Source of the DNA: Candidatus Bathyarchaeota archaeon
Lineage (GTDB): Archaea > Thermoproteota > Bathyarchaeia > Bathyarchaeales > Bathycorpusculaceae
Length of the DNA: 36,792 bases
NCBI GenBank assembly: GCA_016927015.1
Contig: JAFGNM010000017.1
Coordinates: 1-36,792 of the forward strand
Direction of reading: 5' to 3'
The notes under the pieces are model-generated. The model was not told where the DNA came from. It saw only the letters and a program-made list of their open reading frames with translations, and searched no databases. The position numbers and the translations under genes were made by a program. This document shows, piece after piece, positions 16,239 to 23,541 of the stretch (the stretch's first letter is position 1; every line of letters begins with the position of its first letter).

Positions 16239-16409
16239 ATGGCTAAATGTCCTAAATGTGGAGCCGACGTTCCAAAGATGAAGAAATCATGGAAAATGGC
16301 CGGTCGCCCAGACAAGCAAGGAAAAAGAATGCAGCTGGAAATCGGGCTATATGAATGCCCAAAATGTCACGCCAGCTTCCGCGAAGTACTAAGTAAAAAG
16401 AAAATCTAA
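16239..16409 (+). CDS. 56-residue archaeal zinc-ribbon protein
   Basis: A short gene with CPKCGAD at the start and ECPKCHASF near residue 39-47, so two CxxC knuckles about 35 residues apart make one zinc site. The middle is basic (KMKKSWKMAGRPDKQGKR), which favours nucleic-acid binding. GGAGG lies eight bases before the ATG and a clear TATA box upstream gives it its own promoter. Similar short, basic, two-knuckle proteins are, from memory, common in archaeal genomes, possibly chromatin or RNA associated. No function is assigned. Confidence 0.8.
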   Translation: MAKCPKCGADVPKMKKSWKMAGRPDKQGKRMQLEIGLYECPKCHASFREVLSKKKI

Positions 16410-16526
16410 ACGTGCATCAACAGAGCAATCAGCCAAATCAGTAAACGCAAATAATTGGCGGTTAACTCTTAAACTCCTCATTTTTCCTTTTTTAGAAGCG
16501 TTAAGTTTTATAACATAGATTGCTTT

Positions 16527-17234
16527 ATGAACAAGAATACTTCACCATTCAACCGAGGCACCACTTTGATTGCTAATCTCAAGAAACTTTGGAAGAACGA
16601 GTATATCCAAACCGTCGTTGTTATTGGTTTGATTGCTTTGGCGGTGTTCGGTTTCTGGTTTGGGTCGCAAGCAGTGCTGAATACGCAGTATCCCGCGTTG
16701 GCTGTGGTGAGCGGCAGCATGTGCATACCCTACAACGGCGCATGCGACGGTTGGGCACACCCCTTCTCCCGGACTTTGCACATAGGCGACTTGATAATCG
16801 TTCAGGGAGTGGACCCAGCGGACCTCAACGCAAATTATCCAGACAGCGACATAATCGTCTTCCACAAACCTTCAGACCCAGACGAGCTTATTGTGCATAG
16901 GATAGTTGCTGTGGACGAAATTAATGGTGAATTATACTTTCGAACCAAAGGGGATGGGAACAGCCAAAGTCGGTGGCCAGAGACGCCTTCACCTTCTGAA
17001 TACGACCCTTGGGAAACCGATGGCGTTGACGGAGTTCGCGAGGACTTAGTGGTTGGCAAAGTTGTTATGCGGATTCCGTGGTTAGGGCACGTTGTTCTGT
17101 TCATGCGTAACTCTATAGGTCTGCCTCTAGTAGTGGTGCTCATAATACTAATAGTAATCGTCGAGTTTATCGTTCCCCTGCTGAGAGAAAAAAAGTCGAG
17201 TGAACAGCAGAGAATAGCACAACAGCAACCATAG
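16527..17234 (+). CDS. Archaeal/ER-type signal peptidase I
   Basis: A 235-residue membrane protease that removes signal peptides on the outer face of the membrane. One helix near residues 28-45 (QTVVVIGLIALAVFGFWFG) leads into the catalytic VVSGSM with Ser64, then VHRI with His124 in place of the bacterial lysine, and TKGDGN with Asp143. These are the residues of the SipW/Sec11 type. A second helix (about 197-220) anchors the C-terminus. The insertion between Ser and His contains a CIPYNGACDGW loop with two cysteines, probably a disulfide. It starts with ATG; TTTTATAAC about 18 nt upstream is a possible TATA element. It would process the surface proteins encoded at 14.3 and 20-24 kb. Confidence 0.9.
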   Translation: MNKNTSPFNRGTTLIANLKKLWKNEYIQTVVVIGLIALAVFGFWFGSQAVLNTQYPALAVVSGSMCIPYNGACDGWAHPFSRTLHIGDLIIVQGVDPADLNANYPDSDIIVFHKPSDPDELIVHRIVAVDEINGELYFRTKGDGNSQSRWPETPSPSEYDPWETDGVDGVREDLVVGKVVMRIPWLGHVVLFMRNSIGLPLVVVLIILIVIVEFIVPLLREKKSSEQQRIAQQQP

Positions 17235-17237
17235 ATG

Positions 17238-17249
17238 TATTTATAAATA
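17238..17249 (+). promoter_or_regulatory. Palindromic TATA element upstream of tbp
   Basis: TATTTATAAATA is a perfect 12-base palindrome four bases after the signal-peptidase stop and about 60 nt before the tbp ATG. A second element, CTTTATAAG, is at 17256-17264. Confidence 0.55.
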
Positions 17250-17304
17250 TACCTTGCTTTATAAGAAAGGGTATTTAACCACAGCTAAATAAGAAGGTTA
17301 GGTA

Positions 17305-17865
17305 ATGCCAAAACTTAAAGCAACAATAAGCATCGAAAACGTCGTTGCCTCTGCAACACTGAATCAGAAAGTTGACTTGAACGCAGTGGTGAAGGGATAT
17401 CCAGGCGTGGAGTATCGTCCAGAACAGTTTCCTGGACTCGTGTTTAGATTAAAAAGACCGAAGACGGCGACTCTGATTTTTAATTCGGGGAAAATGGTGT
17501 GTACGGGCGCAAAATCCGAGAAAGAAGCGCGTAGAGCCGTTATGAAAGTAGTCAAAGAACTGAAAAAAGGCGGAATAATAATCATCAGCAAACCAGAGTT
17601 GAAGATACAGAACATCGTAGCCTCAGCAAGCTTGGGCGGCATGATTGACTTGGAAAAAGCAGCTTCTACGCTTGAAAAGACAATGTATGAACCTGAACAG
17701 TTTCCAGGCTTGATCTACAGAATGGCTGAGCCGAAGGTTGTAATTTTGCTGTTTGCGAGCGGAAAACTGGTTTGCACAGGGGCCAAGAAAGAGCAGGACG
17801 TTTATGACTCCGTGCAAAAACTGCACACGCTGTTAGAAGAGACGCAGCTAATATTCTACGATTAA
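17305..17865 (+). CDS. tbp: TATA-binding protein
   Basis: A 186-residue TBP, the archaeal general factor that binds TATA boxes and recruits TFB and RNA polymerase. The two direct repeats of the saddle are plain: IENVVASATLNQKVDL...PEQFPGLVFRL...FNSGKMVCTGAKSEKEA, then IQNIVASASLGGMIDL...PEQFPGLIYRM...FASGKLVCTGAKKEQDV. Length is that of archaeal TBPs, with a short non-acidic tail. The start has AGGTA just upstream and a leader after a palindromic TATA sequence, so the gene may be bound by its own product. It is convergent with pyrE. Confidence 0.97.
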   Translation: MPKLKATISIENVVASATLNQKVDLNAVVKGYPGVEYRPEQFPGLVFRLKRPKTATLIFNSGKMVCTGAKSEKEARRAVMKVVKELKKGGIIIISKPELKIQNIVASASLGGMIDLEKAASTLEKTMYEPEQFPGLIYRMAEPKVVILLFASGKLVCTGAKKEQDVYDSVQKLHTLLEETQLIFYD

Positions 17866-17886
17866 GCTACGGGCAGCTTTCTTCCA

Positions 17887-18530
17887 CTATCTTCTATTAT
17901 TTTTGATTTGCTTCAGAATTGTCTTGAGACTTTCTTCGTCGATGGCGCCTATTTCGTACAAAGTGTTAGCTACTTCGCTCATTTGAAGTAGCGTGTGAAT
18001 CTTGATTCCGCTTTTTTCGAGTTTTGCTTTTCCGCCTTCCTCTCGGTCCAGCAACGCCACTACTTCCTTTACCACTCCACCTTCAGCCCTTATGGCTTCT
18101 GCTGCTTTTTTTAAGTTTAAGCCCGTGGTAATCAAATCGTCAACAAGTAAAACGCGGTCTCCAGAGACAAGGATACCTTCTACTCTTCTTTGTCTTCCAT
18201 GACGGCGGATGCCTTTGCGCACGTACAGAAACGGTTTTCTCAGGTTGTAAGCGATCTGGGACGCGAAAGGTATTCCAGCGAGAGGAACTCCGGCTACCCT
18301 GTCGAAGTTTTCGAGTCCCACTTGGCTGGTTATGTATTCTCCGTAGAAGTCGCAGATTTCCCTGAAGGCGTCTGGGAAACTCGGTACCACTCTGAGGTCT
18401 ACGTAGTAGGGGCTGGCTTTTCCGCTTGAAAGTTTGAAGACGCCGAATTTTAAAGCGTCTATTTTGTGCAGGATTTTGGCTACTTCAACCTTCTTTTTTT
18501 GGTTACTTTTTTGTGTTGTGAAGTTTTCAC
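17887..18530 (-). CDS. pyrE: Orotate phosphoribosyltransferase with apparent N-terminal frameshift
   Basis: This enzyme joins orotate to PRPP in pyrimidine synthesis. The PRPP loop VLLVDDLITTG, the RVAGVPLAGIPFAS strand and RKGIRRHGR are clear. The in-frame N-terminus (KILHKIDALKFGVFKLSSGKASPYYVD and so on) is homologous to OPRTs but has no ATG, GTG or TTG before an upstream stop. In another frame a GTG at 18528-18530 overlaps the stop of the upstream MBL gene as GTGA and leads into MKTSQHKKVTKK. Adding one A to the A7 run at 18494-18500 joins the two frames exactly. Without that, translation could start only at GTG 18390, which loses about 45 conserved residues. A sequencing indel is the likeliest cause. 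Confidence 0.85.
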
Positions 18531-19216
18531 TTCCTTTTTGAAACTTGGTAAATCTTGTTTAGTTCAGGAATCAAGCATGCGGTTCTCGGCAGTTCCGCTT
18601 TCAAGATTGCGGCGAACTGTTGCTGGTAATCTGTTGAGTTTGTGTGGTAAGGAACGGCTACTTGGGGTTTTATTAATCGTGCTATTTCGAAGCCTGTTTC
18701 CGGCGATGAGCCTGGAGCGATTCCAACGGTGCAGAAGACAACATCAAATTTTTCTCTTTCGCCGATGGCTGCAAGCTCTGGGAAAGGCAAACTGTCCGCA
18801 GTGTGAAAAACTTTCACGCCGTCTTCGCTTGTAATTATGTATGTTACTGGTGAGGCTGCAGGGTGATTGCATTTTTCCGCTTTGACTGAGACTTCGCCGA
18901 CTTTGATTTCTTCACTGGGGCGGATTTCCTGCAGTTTCTCTGGGGGAATCGCGTGTTGTAGGCGTTGTGTGGAAGCTGGATCAGCTATGATTGTGCATTT
19001 GGTGGCTTTTTGGATTTCCGTTATTAATCTTGGGTCTAGGTGGTCGTAGTGTTCATGGGTTATTAGAATGGCGTCTGCGTCCAAGAAACTGCGTGCTCTT
19101 ACGTCCACGGGATCTATGACAATTGTTTTCGAGGGGGTTTTTACGAGTACTCCAGCGTAATGGTTAAACCACACGAAAAGAATCGCGTTTTTTTCAGGTG
19201 TTTTCTCTATGGGCAT
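18527..19216 (-). CDS. Metallo-beta-lactamase-fold hydrolase (UlaG-like)
   Basis: A 229-residue MBL-fold enzyme. The metal motif is THEHYDHLD, with later ligands in KCNHPA, FHTAD and PYHTN. This matches the compact UlaG/UPF0173 group of metal-dependent hydrolases; the substrate is unknown. The ATG at 19216 follows GAGGAGT by seven bases and is chosen over the GTG at 19231. A CTTTAAAAC element at 19253-19262 (minus strand) is a good TATA box. Its TGA stop overlaps the GTG of pyrE in a GTGA junction, so the two are translationally coupled. Confidence 0.85.
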   Translation of the reverse strand: MPIEKTPEKNAILFVWFNHYAGVLVKTPSKTIVIDPVDVRARSFLDADAILITHEHYDHLDPRLITEIQKATKCTIIADPASTQRLQHAIPPEKLQEIRPSEEIKVGEVSVKAEKCNHPAASPVTYIITSEDGVKVFHTADSLPFPELAAIGEREKFDVVFCTVGIAPGSSPETGFEIARLIKPQVAVPYHTNSTDYQQQFAAILKAELPRTACLIPELNKIYQVSKRK

Positions 19217-19298
19217 AACTTGACTCCTCACATACCTGTACTATTATGCGTAGAGTTTTAAAGGAGTTGCGTTGCCGACTGGCGTGCGATTTTTTGTC

Positions 19299-19332
19299 TA
19301 TACCCCCTTATATAAAGGAACTATAAATAGCG
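19299..19332. repeat. C5-loop motif, copy a
   Basis: CTATA-CCCCC-TTATATA, then ACTATAAATAGCG, nearly the same as the copy at 6305-6335 with a four-base longer spacer. Confidence 0.55.
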
Positions 19333-19352
19333 CTGCGCCGAGGCTGGTACGG

Positions 19353-19393
19353 GTAGACCCCCTCTACGTTTTCTGCATTGATCTGCTATTAGG
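19353..19393. repeat. C5-loop motif, copy b
   Basis: GTAGA-CCCCC-TCTAC is a perfect five-base-arm hairpin, followed by TTTTCTGCATT and CTATTAGG. It aligns along its length with copy c about 102 bases on. Confidence 0.55.
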
Positions 19394-19454
19394 CGGCAAA
19401 CAGGTTCGTCTCGCGGTTTCAACATGCTATTGGTTGCTGAAAGCGCCAATACGG

Positions 19455-19493
19455 ACCTACCCCCTATAGGTTTCTGCAATAAACCACTATTAG
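19455..19493. repeat. C5-loop motif, copy c
   Basis: ACCTA-CCCCCTA-TAGGT hairpin, followed by TTCTGCAATAAACCACTATTAGG in shortened form (CTGCAAT, CTATTAGG), matching copy b. Arms differ in sequence but keep pairing. Confidence 0.55.
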
Positions 19494-19650
19494 GATCCAA
19501 ATATGAAGGTTCCGCCATAGCGTATGTGTTTCATACGGTGAGGTTGCACGTTGAAGTGCAGGGCGTTTTGGGTTGCGGTTTTGGTTTTTCACCTCCTCTG
19601 ATTTTTTATGGAGGCGGTTGAGCGCTATTTGAACTTGCGTGAAATTTACC

Positions 19651-19666
19651 AATTTACCAGTAAATT
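19651..19666. promoter_or_regulatory. Palindrome downstream of padR
   Basis: AATTTAC-CA-GTAAATT is a perfect seven-base-arm inverted repeat, with a further AAATTTACC just before it. It could be an operator or part of a termination signal for the leftward PadR gene. Confidence 0.35.
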
Positions 19667-19767
19667 TACAACTTGGGTTTCTGAGGGTCGGTTTAGTTTT
19701 CCATCATGGTTCTTATGGCGTCGCGGATTTCATGAGTGAACACGTTCATGTTGTTTACTATTCGTTG

Positions 19768-20016
19768 TCACCGTGCTGATAGACTGTAGGTTTTTCCATC
19801 TTTTACCGGAACGCGTTTTATCCAATTTTTCTTTTCCATGGCTTCCAAGCATGCATAGATCACGCTGGAGTTGGGGAGGATTCTGAATTTTTTGTTAAAA
19901 AGCCGGATTAGCTTGTAGCCTGTCATAGGCCGTTCTTCTAGAGCTCGGAGAATTATCAGGTCTAGGAAAGCTCTGAAGACTCTTTCCTGCATGTTAGGCT
20001 CTTTTTCCCTTTTCAT
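19768..20016 (-). CDS. PadR-like winged-helix regulator, cut by in-frame TGA
   Basis: A PadR-type HTH: FRAFLDLIILRALEERPMTGYKLIRLF, then PNSSVIYACLEAMEKKNWIKR and the wing DGKTYSLSAR. It ends at a TGA (19768-19770) just where PadR proteins continue with GQ. Beyond the TGA the same frame gives QRIVNNMNVFTHEIRDAIRTMMEN and stops at 19693, which restores the usual C-terminal helix and a total near 107 residues. GGA to TGA at one base is the simplest change. The chosen ATG (20016) follows GGTG by six bases. It faces the 1027-residue surface-protein gene 300 bases away and may regulate it. It is either a fresh pseudogene, a truncated but working HTH or an error. Confidence 0.75.
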   Translation of the reverse strand: MKREKEPNMQERVFRAFLDLIILRALEERPMTGYKLIRLFNKKFRILPNSSVIYACLEAMEKKNWIKRVPVKDGKTYSLSAR

Positions 20017-20196
20017 AAAGGACACCAATAGTCCTAGTCACAGTGAGTTTGCATGTAGAACCGCGCGTGTTCATCAAATTCGAGAAGAAGGCTGTATAAA
20101 AACCTGACGCATGAAGTGTCCAGCACAAGCACAACTTCGGAAAATATCCATGAAACTGGGTGCTAGTTCAGACTTCGATACCCGCGGAATATTTTG

Positions 20197-20218
20197 TTTT
20201 GTAATATTTTTTGTAATA
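20197..20218. promoter_or_regulatory. Direct repeat between padR and the surface-protein gene
   Basis: TTTTGTAATA occurs twice at 12-base spacing (20197-20206 and 20209-20218), one helical turn apart, inside an AT-rich stretch flanked by CCCGC and GCGGG. A regulator such as the adjacent PadR protein could bind here. The rest of 20017-20323 holds no gene. Confidence 0.45.
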
Positions 20219-20323
20219 CGAGCGGGAATATGATTTCACAATAGTTGTTATAAGCAAATTCAACACAGAAAGACAACTGGAAGAGACAAACCGCTTTTCC
20301 AATAAAATTTAGGAGAAGGAAAA

Positions 20324-23300
20324 ATGGCTAAAAATTCTAAAAACAAGTTGCTGTTCATGGCGCTTTTGCTTACGGTACTGTTGGTTTCTAGCGCGTACGC
20401 AACTCTGGCGTCTACCGTGAACGCGGCTGAAATAACCGCTCAAGAGAAAGGATTCGCAATCTTGAATGAGGTGGTTGGTCTTGACATGGAAAACTACGAT
20501 ACTGCTTCAAAAGAAGGTGCTCAAGACTCGTACTTAGGCGTTGTCCCACAAGAGAACGTACGCTACACACTCGAATCCAATGGAAGCAAGATAGACGCGC
20601 TTTACACGTTCGCAAACGGGAAATTGCGAATGGTAAATGTGCTTGAAAACGAGGGTTCGCCGCGCCTAACCAAATCCGCTACCAAACCTGTTCAGCTTGG
20701 AAACAAGACTATTCAAGTGATAGACGTGCCTGAGACGGCTAAGGTTTTCCTCGAAGATTACCAAACCTATTCGGGGAATCCGTTTTACGGTGATTTAGCG
20801 TCCATGCTGGAGAATGTTGAAGCCAACGAGAACTTGACGAAGACAGTTGGGAACGTAAAACTTGAAGTGACTGTTTCAGAGGGTTCTACCGTTTTCAGGT
20901 GGACATACACAATTAACGGCATAGACGCGCCCTCCAAGTGCGTAGCCATAGGCTACAAGAACGGCTTCCTCAAGTACTTTATTGACAACTGGGACCTCTA
21001 CAAAATTGGCAGCACAACCGTAAACATTTCGGAGCAGGAAGCCATTGACATAGCGATGGAGCGGGCTAGGGGTTTCTCGTGGAACATGGGTTCAGACAAT
21101 GAATCCGTTAAGATTAGCGGGTTTACGGTGACGAATGCGATGATTTGGGAGAACGTTTTCTGTAGTAATATGTACGCGGATACGCCTCGTAGCGAGGACC
21201 CTTTGATGCTTTATCCAATGCGGCATGTGTGGGTTAGCTTGGACAAGTTTTATCCCGGCAACGTTTACGGCTTTAACGTTTACGTGTGGACTGACACGGG
21301 CGAAGTATGCTACATTAATGAGCGCGTTTCGACATTAGATCCGCCTACTGATTTAATCGCTACTGACGCAGATTTTACGGTTGAGTCTATAAATAATAAG
21401 GCGCTTGTTGAAATAGCAAAATCAAATTCGCTACCATTCACATGGATAGTACTTTTCGCTTTTACTATCGTTATGCTTGGAACTGTTCCAGTTTGGCTGC
21501 TTAGAAATCGAAGCTTGCTTAAACGCCCTGTTAAGATTGGTGGGATATTGCTTTGTATTTTGTCATCTTCAATACTATTGATGCCTGTTTGGACTGTTGG
21601 CGCGGTTGAATATACAAGACGTGCCTTAATCTGGGGTTCTGAAAGTACCGGTGATACTTCATTTTGGAATGGAAGTGCTTGGGTTACAGGACGCAAAACG
21701 GCAGACGAAATATATAGACAAAGAGTGACAAGCAACGCAATTAAAAATTATTTCATCGACGACGGTTATGACACGGATAACTATCAAGGCACTGGGTCAA
21801 TTAAAGCCCAGATTTTATACAATATATCTAATGCTGAAGCTAATTATAACAATGTGGCAGTAGTTGACTTTGATCACGGTGTGGGCAATACAAATATGAC
21901 TGGAATTCCTGTTAACGAATTCCACTATATGTTCGAAGACAACGAGGGAACCAAAATAGATGGCGAATGGGATGTTGACAAAGGTGTGTACGACTATGAG
22001 GTATATAAAGAGACAAGTGGAGATACCTTTTTTGCATTTATAAATACATGTATGTCAGCATGCATAGATGATACAGTCGGTGACTACAACTCCACTCAGG
22101 GCATAGTTAACCCCAATGATCCTCCACAAAACCAGCGTGCTCGAGGTATGCCGTTTGCTTGGACTCATCGCCTGGTAACCGAGAACCCGACCACTACTCC
22201 CCCATCTGGATACATGAGTTGTAATGGCTACACTCATCCTGATGGGGATATTCACTGTTACATAGGGTGCCCCGCTGGTTCAGCAGCTCTAGACCAGACG
22301 ATAACGGGAGTTTCACCGTTATACGCAACGTGGCTTGAGAACTTCTTCTGGTATGCGCTGTCATTTGACATATCAGTGAACGCAGCTTTGGATGAGGCTT
22401 CGCTAAGAAACTTTGACTGCTTGTTTGGCGAAACGGATCTTGCAACTGGGTTTACTGCAATATGGCCCCAATATTTCGACGGCTATTGGCATTATAGTGG
22501 ACCTGGTGTTTCTGGTCCAGGTACCTTAGCGGTCTATGGCAATGGCAACGTCCATTTATATGAATACTTTGTGCACGATTACGTTGATGCTACATGGTAC
22601 GGTTATTATGCAGGTGTGGACAATCCAGATGGCATTGAAGGCGGCTCAAACGATGACAGCTACGCTGTTTTATACGCAATAGGATGGTACGGAGATCAAG
22701 CAGTGATCTTTGGAAGCATAGGATGGGAAGCGACTGGGCACATCTACCTTTACGGTCTCACAGACTACGGATACAACAGCCACGTTCTTGTTTACGTTTC
22801 TAACACGTGGGGCAACTGGGAAAACTGGGATGCCGTCAACGAAAATCTATGGGTATCTCAGACTTCGCCGGGCTGGATTGACGTGGGAACATACGCTGGC
22901 AAATTCCGTTACATAGCGGTCGTTGTCTATGCTGATCAGGCTCCTTCAATTCTGGCGGTGGACTCGGTTCTGGTGATTCCTTCGCCGCCGCAGTCGGAAC
23001 AGTATTGGGTGTACGAAGCAGACAAGTACGAGGATGGTGGAACAGTCTACGACCTAGACTACATAAATGGGAGTTACCACGATGGCAACAGCGCGACCAT
23101 CTACGCTCCAGACTATCCAGACAGGGCTGATATAATCGGAACTTTAAATGAGGAAGTGGTTGGCGGGGGTCACGTATACATCTATGGCTGTTCTTATCCA
23201 GGCGGATACCTCAGCGACATGTACGTATACGTGTCCAGCAACTATCAAGATTGGTATCAGGTCGGTTCTATGATGACTATTACGGCGACTTCACCTTACT

Positions 23301-23407
23301 GGATTGACGTTGGAACGTACGGCAGCAGCTTCCGCTACGTTAGAATCGTCGGCTACGACAGTCATAACAGTGTGCGGCTAGTGTTGGATTGCGTTCGCGT
23401 AACCTAG
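20324..23407 (+). CDS. Membrane-anchored surface protein with caspase-fold (clan CD) peptidase-like domain
   Basis: A 1027-residue protein. A signal peptide (residues 1-34) is followed by an extracellular beta-rich domain to about 365. Two membrane helices (about 370-392 and 404-426) flank the basic loop RNRSLLKRP, which should be cytoplasmic. The second outer part begins with a domain in which AVVDFDHGVGN (His518-Gly519) and AFINTCMSAC (Cys576) each follow a hydrophobic strand, the layout of the His-Cys dyad of clan CD peptidases such as gingipain, legumain and caspases. Two beta-sandwich repeats (about 766-884 and 913-1027) share SPxWIDVGTY and FRY. AGGAGAAGG precedes the ATG. A peptidase role is inferred from those two motifs; no substrate is known. 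Confidence 0.75.
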   Translation: MAKNSKNKLLFMALLLTVLLVSSAYATLASTVNAAEITAQEKGFAILNEVVGLDMENYDTASKEGAQDSYLGVVPQENVRYTLESNGSKIDALYTFANGKLRMVNVLENEGSPRLTKSATKPVQLGNKTIQVIDVPETAKVFLEDYQTYSGNPFYGDLASMLENVEANENLTKTVGNVKLEVTVSEGSTVFRWTYTINGIDAPSKCVAIGYKNGFLKYFIDNWDLYKIGSTTVNISEQEAIDIAMERARGFSWNMGSDNESVKISGFTVTNAMIWENVFCSNMYADTPRSEDPLMLYPMRHVWVSLDKFYPGNVYGFNVYVWTDTGEVCYINERVSTLDPPTDLIATDADFTVESINNKALVEIAKSNSLPFTWIVLFAFTIVMLGTVPVWLLRNRSLLKRPVKIGGILLCILSSSILLMPVWTVGAVEYTRRALIWGSESTGDTSFWNGSAWVTGRKTADEIYRQRVTSNAIKNYFIDDGYDTDNYQGTGSIKAQILYNISNAEANYNNVAVVDFDHGVGNTNMTGIPVNEFHYMFEDNEGTKIDGEWDVDKGVYDYEVYKETSGDTFFAFINTCMSACIDDTVGDYNSTQGIVNPNDPPQNQRARGMPFAWTHRLVTENPTTTPPSGYMSCNGYTHPDGDIHCYIGCPAGSAALDQTITGVSPLYATWLENFFWYALSFDISVNAALDEASLRNFDCLFGETDLATGFTAIWPQYFDGYWHYSGPGVSGPGTLAVYGNGNVHLYEYFVHDYVDATWYGYYAGVDNPDGIEGGSNDDSYAVLYAIGWYGDQAVIFGSIGWEATGHIYLYGLTDYGYNSHVLVYVSNTWGNWENWDAVNENLWVSQTSPGWIDVGTYAGKFRYIAVVVYADQAPSILAVDSVLVIPSPPQSEQYWVYEADKYEDGGTVYDLDYINGSYHDGNSATIYAPDYPDRADIIGTLNEEVVGGGHVYIYGCSYPGGYLSDMYVYVSSNYQDWYQVGSMMTITATSPYWIDVGTYGSSFRYVRIVGYDSHNSVRLVLDCVRVT

Positions 23408-23441
23408 CGCACAGGAAGCGGGCGCACTTCAACTCTCCCCA

Positions 23442-23452
23442 TTTTTTTGTTT
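23442..23452 (+). terminator. T-rich terminator after the surface protein
   Basis: A run of seven T, then GTTT, 34 bases after the stop codon. Confidence 0.4.
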
Positions 23453-23496
23453 AGTCAAGAAACCTTGACTAAGCCTTAGTCAAGAAATCCTGACAA
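23452..23496. promoter_or_regulatory. Tandem palindromic operator-like sites
   Basis: TAGTCAAGAAACCTTGACTA (arms AGTCAAG/CTTGACT) is followed 25 bases on by TAGTCAAGAAATCCTGACAA. The first is a perfect inverted repeat, the second imperfect. They sit just upstream of CCTTTAATC near 23501, the likely TATA element of the beta-helix gene, so a repressor or activator dimer could bind both. Confidence 0.55.
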
Positions 23497-23541
23497 AAAC
23501 CCTTTAATCTCTGAAACAACCTAGGGTTAAGAGGGATATAG

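Larger units (their letters stand above)
19217..19692. other. 476-base gene-free region with repeats
   Basis: No credible gene. It contains the MBL promoter near 19253, three C5-loop motifs between 19299 and 19493, and a palindrome AATTTAC-CA-GTAAATT at 19651-19666. The motifs are close in form to one beside the transposase relic, so the region may be a mobile-element scar. Confidence 0.55.

Noticed and set aside
19464-19652. 62-codon minus-strand frame in the repeat region
   Set aside because: No ribosome site, overlaps the hairpin motif and has random-looking composition.
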